Part shown: piece after piece, positions 59,733 to 64,000 of the stretch
Numbering within the stretch: the stretch's first letter is position 1
Layout: the number at the start of each line of letters is the position of its first letter
NCBI GenBank assembly: GCA_018820765.1
Contig: JAHJNN010000017.1
Coordinates: forward strand, 372,001-436,000
Source: Gammaproteobacteria bacterium
GTDB lineage: Bacteria; Pseudomonadota; Gammaproteobacteria; Burkholderiales; Thiobacillaceae
DNA: 64,000 nucleotides
Direction: 5' to 3'
Translations under genes and position numbers: made by a program
The notes under the pieces: model-generated
Databases searched by the model: none
What the model was told of the DNA's origin: nothing
Seen by the model: the letters and a program-made list of their open reading frames with translations, nothing else

Positions 59733-60053
59733 GTGGCAACCATCATTGGCGAAAAGATACGAGCACAAAGAAAACGCTTAAGGTTGACGTTGGATCAACT
59801 CGCAGAGAAGACCGGATCAAGCAAGAGTTACATTTGGGAACTAGAAAACCGCCCAGTAGTAAGGCCATCTGCGGAGAAGATAGCCCGCATAGCTGAAGTT
59901 TTTGGGGTCACAGTAGAGTTCCTTCTTGATGATGAGAAGCAGGAACCCTCGAACACCGATGCTGACCTTGTCTTTTTCCGCCGTGTTTCTCAGCTGGACC
60001 CAACAAAACGCGCACAGTTAGAGAAGTTCTTGAAAGCAATCGACGATGAGTGA
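59733..60053 (+). CDS. XRE-family transcriptional regulator
   Basis: 106 residues from a GTG with GGAGA 5 nt upstream. The HTH spans about 8-62 (RLTLDQLAEKTGSSKSYIWELENR); the C-terminal part is an acidic helix with LDPTKRAQLEKFLK. Followed by an ImmA/IrrE peptidase gene overlapping by 8 bp. In phage and ICE systems (ImmR-ImmA) the peptidase cleaves the repressor to induce it. Confidence 0.9.
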   Translation: MATIIGEKIRAQRKRLRLTLDQLAEKTGSSKSYIWELENRPVVRPSAEKIARIAEVFGVTVEFLLDDEKQEPSNTDADLVFFRRVSQLDPTKRAQLEKFLKAIDDE

Positions 60054-60933
60054 CCCGTCAACGCCAGTTGCTTGGGGCATTCAACTTTCAAAACTTTGGC
60101 TTGCCAGTGGTCAGAGCTTCCCTGTCAGGGTGAAGGACATCGCGCTTGAAATTACTAGGACGAAATTTGCCGACCCGATAGGTTGCGTGATCCCACACGG
60201 AATTGCTGGGATAGACGGCATGCTCTCGAAGCGTCAGAAGAAAAATGACTGGTGCATCTCTTATGACGAGAATGTGACCGTGCCAGGGCGCATTAATTTC
60301 ACAATCGCCCACGAACTCGGACACTACCTACTACATCGGAAGCTGCGCGATGCTTTCCAATGCGGGCAGGTACAGATGATGGAGTACGACAGCCCCGAGT
60401 CCAGACGTATCGAGTCGCAAGCCAATACTTTTGCATCCTACTTGCTAATGCCGAGAAATGACTTCGAGGTCCAAGTCACTGGGCACGAATTGTCATTTGA
60501 ATTGTTAGGCCACTGCGCTGATCGTTACCAAACTTCCCTAACGGCCACCGCATTAAAGTGGCTGGAGTTCACAGCGGAAGCTGCGATGTTGGTCGTTGCT
60601 GACCACGATGAGTTCATCTGCTGGTCGTATTGCAGTGAAGCGGCAAGGCGTATCGGCGCATACATATCTCCAGGGGAGGTAGTCCCGGCATCAGTCTTGG
60701 AATATGTGAGAAGCAACGCCCTAAATGTTCGGGAATCTCGGCGTGTCGCGCCAGGTGTTTGGCACGCCACAGAGGAAGCTATTGAGTCGGTCATTGTGTC
60801 GGATCAGTTTGAACAGAATATCTTCTTGATTAGATTCCCACTCGCATTGGTGGTAGATCACGCAGAAGAACCCGAGTCGGATGCGTTCACAGTCTTCGCG
60901 GAAAATGGTCACGGGCTGAACTGGAAGAAGTAG
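60046..60933 (+). CDS. ImmA/IrrE-type zinc metallopeptidase
   Basis: 295 residues. HELGH in FTIAHELGHYLLHRKLRD supplies the Zn ligands and catalytic Glu. The preceding part (ISYDENVTVPGRINF) and following ESQANTFASYLLMPRNDF (third ligand region) match the ImmA/IrrE domain (about 40-170). The C-terminal half (about 180-295) resembles the extra domain of many such proteins. Probably cleaves or inactivates the upstream XRE repressor on a stress signal. Confidence 0.9.
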   Translation: MSDPSTPVAWGIQLSKLWLASGQSFPVRVKDIALEITRTKFADPIGCVIPHGIAGIDGMLSKRQKKNDWCISYDENVTVPGRINFTIAHELGHYLLHRKLRDAFQCGQVQMMEYDSPESRRIESQANTFASYLLMPRNDFEVQVTGHELSFELLGHCADRYQTSLTATALKWLEFTAEAAMLVVADHDEFICWSYCSEAARRIGAYISPGEVVPASVLEYVRSNALNVRESRRVAPGVWHATEEAIESVIVSDQFEQNIFLIRFPLALVVDHAEEPESDAFTVFAENGHGLNWKK

Positions 60934-60996
60934 GAATTCCTGTCCCAACTGGAAGCTCCACGTCAACGAATTCGCACAACTCACAAGGGAAAATTC

Positions 60997-61461
60997 ATGA
61001 CTCACAACTTTGAGCGTTTGCGGGACCACATCCTTCCTCTTTCTCAGGCGAGTATGTTTGAAGCCGCTCGAACTGAATGGGTGCTTGAGTCCGTCGAAGT
61101 TAGTGATGAATTTGATTCATGCCCTTGTGGACAAGAGATCAAAGAGCACTGCTACATCCGCAATACGGTAACAGGGCATCAGACTTACGTCGGTAACGTG
61201 TGTGTCAATCGGTTCATTGGGATCGATACTGGCCAGCTGTTTGATGGGTTAAGGCGTATCAAGGGTGATCCGAAGGCAAATCCGAACTTGGCTGTGATTG
61301 CCTATGCCGAAGCCAGAGGCTTCCTTTTCGATAAGGAGCCTGACTTTCTACGTTCAACGGCTCGAAAAAGGAAGCTGAGCGCTGCCCAGAAGGCTTGGAA
61401 AGAGAAGATCAATCGCCGCATCTTGAACCAAACAGTCGTGCAGCGCAGAACCGCACGCTAA
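60997..61461 (+). CDS. Cys-containing hypothetical protein
   Basis: 154 residues. A four-Cys region (CPCGQEIKEHCYIRN, then VGNVCVNRF, about 42-70) looks like a zinc-binding fold. The rest is charged, with a basic C-terminus (RKRKLSAAQKAWKEKINRR) that could bind nucleic acid. Low GC and accessory position suggest mobile DNA. No family recognised. Confidence 0.6.
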   Translation: MTHNFERLRDHILPLSQASMFEAARTEWVLESVEVSDEFDSCPCGQEIKEHCYIRNTVTGHQTYVGNVCVNRFIGIDTGQLFDGLRRIKGDPKANPNLAVIAYAEARGFLFDKEPDFLRSTARKRKLSAAQKAWKEKINRRILNQTVVQRRTAR

Positions 61462-61745
61462 TCGTACATGCATATATATTGGGGCTGGCGTGTTGGGAAA
61501 TCGAAGGCCAGCTGGCTTAAGGGGTTCTGCACTATAGGTAGCAGCTTCGACTGGGAGTAACAACGTCCGGTGTCGACCGCCGCGTTCTCGGCCGAAGCGG
61601 CCGGTGGCCCACATGCATGGGACCGGCCGTTGCCGATCCAAAGCCGCCAGTCGGCAGGAAGACTTTTATCGACAAACCTCCAAGCTCAACGGTTCCTGAA
61701 GGCGATGCCGTTCAACAACAAGAGGCGAGCAGTGTCATCGCATAA
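61462..61745. other. Intergenic region with hairpin
   Basis: 284 bp, no convincing gene. Contains CGGCCGGT / ACCGGCCG (61598-61629) with a nested CCCA / TGGG around an ATGCAT centre. No T-tract. Probably repeat or decayed DNA separating two acquired units. Confidence 0.5.
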
Positions 61746-63380
61746 CTACATCGGGTCACGTCGTTTGCGGCGATCGTCGAGCTCAAAAACAGGCATGGAT
61801 CCAATAAATGTGTCAGGTCGTGTTCGCGCTCGTTCTTCGACGCCGATCGCCAAGGACAACTGGATGAGCGCAGAACGCGCAATCTTCATCACACGAAGAG
61901 CCTTAGCCTCAAGAAGATCGCTGTCGATAGAGAATCCTAGACCTTCGCTGCTTGGTGCAGTCCACATAAACGGCCGTGCCCAACCTTCGTGGACCTGTAG
62001 AAATTTGTGTTCGAGCGCGTTACGGATGTCATGCAGTTCTCTTGCATCGGGTCCGGTCGTGCGCTTCAGTTGATCGTCGAACAACTCCTTCGAAAGCCAG
62101 AATAGTCCGCGCAGCGGCCAATTCGGGTAATCTCGGAAGCGGTCGAGAAGCCGCGGCTTTCCTTCGACCATCCAGACATTCTTGAAATTGATGCGATCCG
62201 CAATTTTTCCCAGCTTCCAATAATGGTCGACGAGGAAGGCCACCTTGTCGAGCAGCGAATAGGCGATGCGATAGGCCGTGCGCACCCGTTCAGTGGCCAG
62301 CGAATGCATCGGATAATCCAGCGTGTCGAACAGCAGAACACCTCGATCAGAAAAGTGCAGCTTGGTGTCGCAAAGCCCCTCGTAGAGCATGAAGCGGGCC
62401 GACACATACTCCTGTTTCATCTGGTTGAAGAAACCGATGACTGGCGGTGGCGTCACGGCCCTCGATCTCTCATCGAACCTTTCGCTTATAGGTGGCAGGA
62501 CGAGATCGTCACATGCCGCTCTTGGGTGTGGCCCGAGGTCATTGAGCGGATTCAGGAATAAGCGACGGTCGAGACACCACTGCCTGTACTTTCGCTCGGC
62601 CTTGCTGCGCCCGAACGGCGGTACGCCGACATCCTGCAACTCGCGTATTCGATCCAGATCGCCCGCCGCAGCATATGTCTTGGCATCTTCAGCAAACCGT
62701 TGCGCCAATGCATCTGGGTATATGGCGTCGAGTACAGCATCGGAGGCGATAGCCGCAAGCAGCCCATCATGGGCGTGCAGCAATAAGATCGCGCGTTCGC
62801 GAACATCATCCAACAGCCCAGCATAATGCTTGAGGCCATAGCCGCGATTGGCCTGCGCCATTGCGAATTTCGGAATGATGCGCAGCGCCGCGTCCCATCC
62901 TTCAATCGCGTCAATGAAGCGCCCCATTACATTGAGTTGGTTCGCTCGATTAGTCAGTATCTGGCAGCGACGCATGAGATCGAGTTCGACGAAGCCAGAA
63001 TGAACAGCGGCGCGGGACAAGGCAAGAATCTGCTGTTCCCGTTCGGGGTGTTCCCAAGCCCAGGAGCCGTGTTCGCCGGAAGCCGCCTCTTTCACTGCCC
63101 AGGCGTTGGCTCGAAAATATTCGAGAGTCGCACGGTGTTTGACGACCATATCGCGCTTTGCGAGCTCGTCGAGAAGGTAGATCGCGCGGTCTGCACCCTG
63201 CGCGAAACCCGCGTCATGTGAAGCGTCGATCAGCGTGCCGATATGGTCGAGTGCTGCGCCATCATTGAGCTTGGCGATCGAGCGCTCACGCAATCTTTCG
63301 AGATTGTCACGCTTTGCCCCGCTTTCCGGGCAGGATCTATCAGGAAGGTGTCGTTCCACTTTCGAACTCCAATGGATCAT
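61746..63380 (-). CDS. LA2681-like HEPN-domain protein
   Basis: 544 residues. The N-terminal half (about 30-230) is made of TPR-like helical repeats. The C-terminal part is a HEPN domain with the RNase-type motif RNALEH (R-x4-H, about 453-458), preceded by WPLRGLFWLSKELFDD and followed by the helix RVMKIARSALIQLSLAIGV. The pattern matches the HEPN family named after Leptospira LA2681. HEPN proteins with this motif are often RNases in stress or phage-defence systems. It begins 30 bp after the stop of the gene at 63411, so the two are probably one unit. The target is unknown. Confidence 0.78.
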   Translation of the reverse strand: MIHWSSKVERHLPDRSCPESGAKRDNLERLRERSIAKLNDGAALDHIGTLIDASHDAGFAQGADRAIYLLDELAKRDMVVKHRATLEYFRANAWAVKEAASGEHGSWAWEHPEREQQILALSRAAVHSGFVELDLMRRCQILTNRANQLNVMGRFIDAIEGWDAALRIIPKFAMAQANRGYGLKHYAGLLDDVRERAILLLHAHDGLLAAIASDAVLDAIYPDALAQRFAEDAKTYAAAGDLDRIRELQDVGVPPFGRSKAERKYRQWCLDRRLFLNPLNDLGPHPRAACDDLVLPPISERFDERSRAVTPPPVIGFFNQMKQEYVSARFMLYEGLCDTKLHFSDRGVLLFDTLDYPMHSLATERVRTAYRIAYSLLDKVAFLVDHYWKLGKIADRINFKNVWMVEGKPRLLDRFRDYPNWPLRGLFWLSKELFDDQLKRTTGPDARELHDIRNALEHKFLQVHEGWARPFMWTAPSSEGLGFSIDSDLLEAKALRVMKIARSALIQLSLAIGVEERARTRPDTFIGSMPVFELDDRRKRRDPM

Positions 63381-63410
63381 TCAGCTTGATTTGGTCGCTT
63401 CCTATACACC

Positions 63411-64000
63411 CTAATTGTTGGTGGACAGGGTGTTCAGGAATTTCCTAAACATGTCCTTTTCGTCGCGACTGGTCAGCACAGAGTAGAAGGGTTCAAGGTT
63501 GATCGGAGTCAATAGCTGCCGACCGAAACCAACTGCATCCTGGGCACGCTCCAAAGTTCTTTCGACGGTATCGAGCCACTTGGTCCAGTTGCGTAGCTCG
63601 CTGTAAGTTAGGGTGCCGACATTGGTATCCGAGAGTTTGCTCAGGTTCGTTGTCAGATCATCAATCAGCAGCGCACGAATGTCGTTATCGGGATAAAGCA
63701 CTTGGACGCCAGCGATATCTGCAACATGCTCAGTGACAACGTGCGGGCGTTTTATCGTCCGCCCTGTTCTCGCTTCTTCCTGCTCGATCTCGGAGCTGCT
63801 TGCTTCACGTTCATTGGACAGCGAAGTCCCCCTAGTTTTGACCATAGCCCGAAGTCTCCGCACCACCTCTTCCGGGCAGCCTTTGGTGGCATTGACGAGC
63901 GGGCGAGTGCACTTGTACACCCAGTCCGCACCCTTGGGCTGCGACCGGAGATCTTTCATCCTTGACTCGATTTCTTCAATCGAGAAGATAAAGCTGTTAA
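63411..64000 (-). CDS. Unknown protein, C-terminal part (start outside window)
   Basis: The frame is open to the window edge, so the N-terminus is missing; at least 196 residues remain. The visible part is polar and helical, with a Cys pair early (VYKCTRPLVNATKGCPEE), a variable linker (SLSNEREASSSEIEQEE) and a helical C-terminus (SELRNWTKWLDTVERTLERA). No motif recognised. It lies directly upstream of the HEPN gene on the same strand. An ATG at 63959 could be an internal start, but coding character continues past it (FIFSIEEIES). Confidence 0.65.
   Translation of the reverse strand, partial: NSFIFSIEEIESRMKDLRSQPKGADWVYKCTRPLVNATKGCPEEVVRRLRAMVKTRGTSLSNEREASSSEIEQEEARTGRTIKRPHVVTEHVADIAGVQVLYPDNDIRALLIDDLTTNLSKLSDTNVGTLTYSELRNWTKWLDTVERTLERAQDAVGFGRQLLTPINLEPFYSVLTSRDEKDMFRKFLNTLSTNN

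Noticed and set aside
61354-61641. 95-codon minus-strand frame overlapping the four-Cys gene
   Set aside because: No conserved features, overlaps a better gene, and lies over a hairpin region.
59000-64000. Intact prophage or integrative element
   Set aside because: Only a repressor-peptidase pair suggests it; no integrase, attachment repeats or structural genes were seen.

Overview
The window reads as the chromosome of a GC-rich betaproteobacterium, probably close to Thiobacillus and relatives. The evidence is the complete proteobacterial division and cell-wall (dcw) cluster ending in lpxC, a class A RNase P RNA of the shortened betaproteobacterial form lacking P13/P14, and protein sequences of betaproteobacterial type. 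The genus is an inference. Nearly every long reading frame opposite a real gene is a GC-rich shadow.

Layout. 1-5.4 kb: the end of a sensor histidine kinase faces a minus-strand copper-handling operon (small exported proteins, TolC-type outer-membrane protein, Tat-exported multicopper oxidase, cupredoxin, CusF). 5.4-13.3 kb: a Cys-rich protein carrying a repeat insertion, a small conserved protein, secA, divergent dciA, a Cache-like diguanylate cyclase, and a FecR/Trp-rich exported protein. 13.4-22.3 kb: a periplasmic histidine phosphatase, an MscS channel, a membrane protein coupled to a PhnD-like/GGDEF cyclase, a DgcZ-type zinc-sensing cyclase, and an HlyD/ABC exporter. 22.3-25.05 kb: accessory genes including a mobile-mystery A/B (HTH plus Fic) pair, three unknown small proteins and an orphan HTH regulator.

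25.05-44.9 kb is the dcw cluster on the minus strand, transcribed mraZ-rsmH-ftsL-ftsI-murE-murF-mraY-murD-ftsW-murG-murC-murB-ddl-ftsQ-ftsA-ftsZ-lpxC. It has a clear sigma70 promoter and a four-box MraZ operator. The cluster is peppered with small repeat elements. Three gene junctions (rsmH/ftsL, mraY/murD, ftsW/murG) carry duplicated stop/start overlaps flanking about 90-120 bp of extra DNA. Four proteins (MurD, MurC, MurG, Ddl) have ends that are encoded by palindromic or G-rich repeats.

44.9-58.99 kb: rnpB with its terminator, a DUF1269-like membrane protein, pyrC-rsmI divergent from yraN-diaA-dolP, ubiD-pyrR, a glycine-zipper protein, dacB flanked by two copies of a REP-like element, an HDOD/GAF protein, a UDP-HexNAc epimerase/dehydrogenase pair for surface polysaccharide, and a trypsin-like protease. 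59-64 kb is a lower-GC accessory region: a DUF3892 gene and a divergent XRE-ImmA regulatory pair sharing an operator/promoter, a Cys-containing unknown, and a probable two-gene unit with an LA2681-like HEPN protein and a partner running off the window. No tRNA, CRISPR array, integrase or intact insertion sequence was seen.
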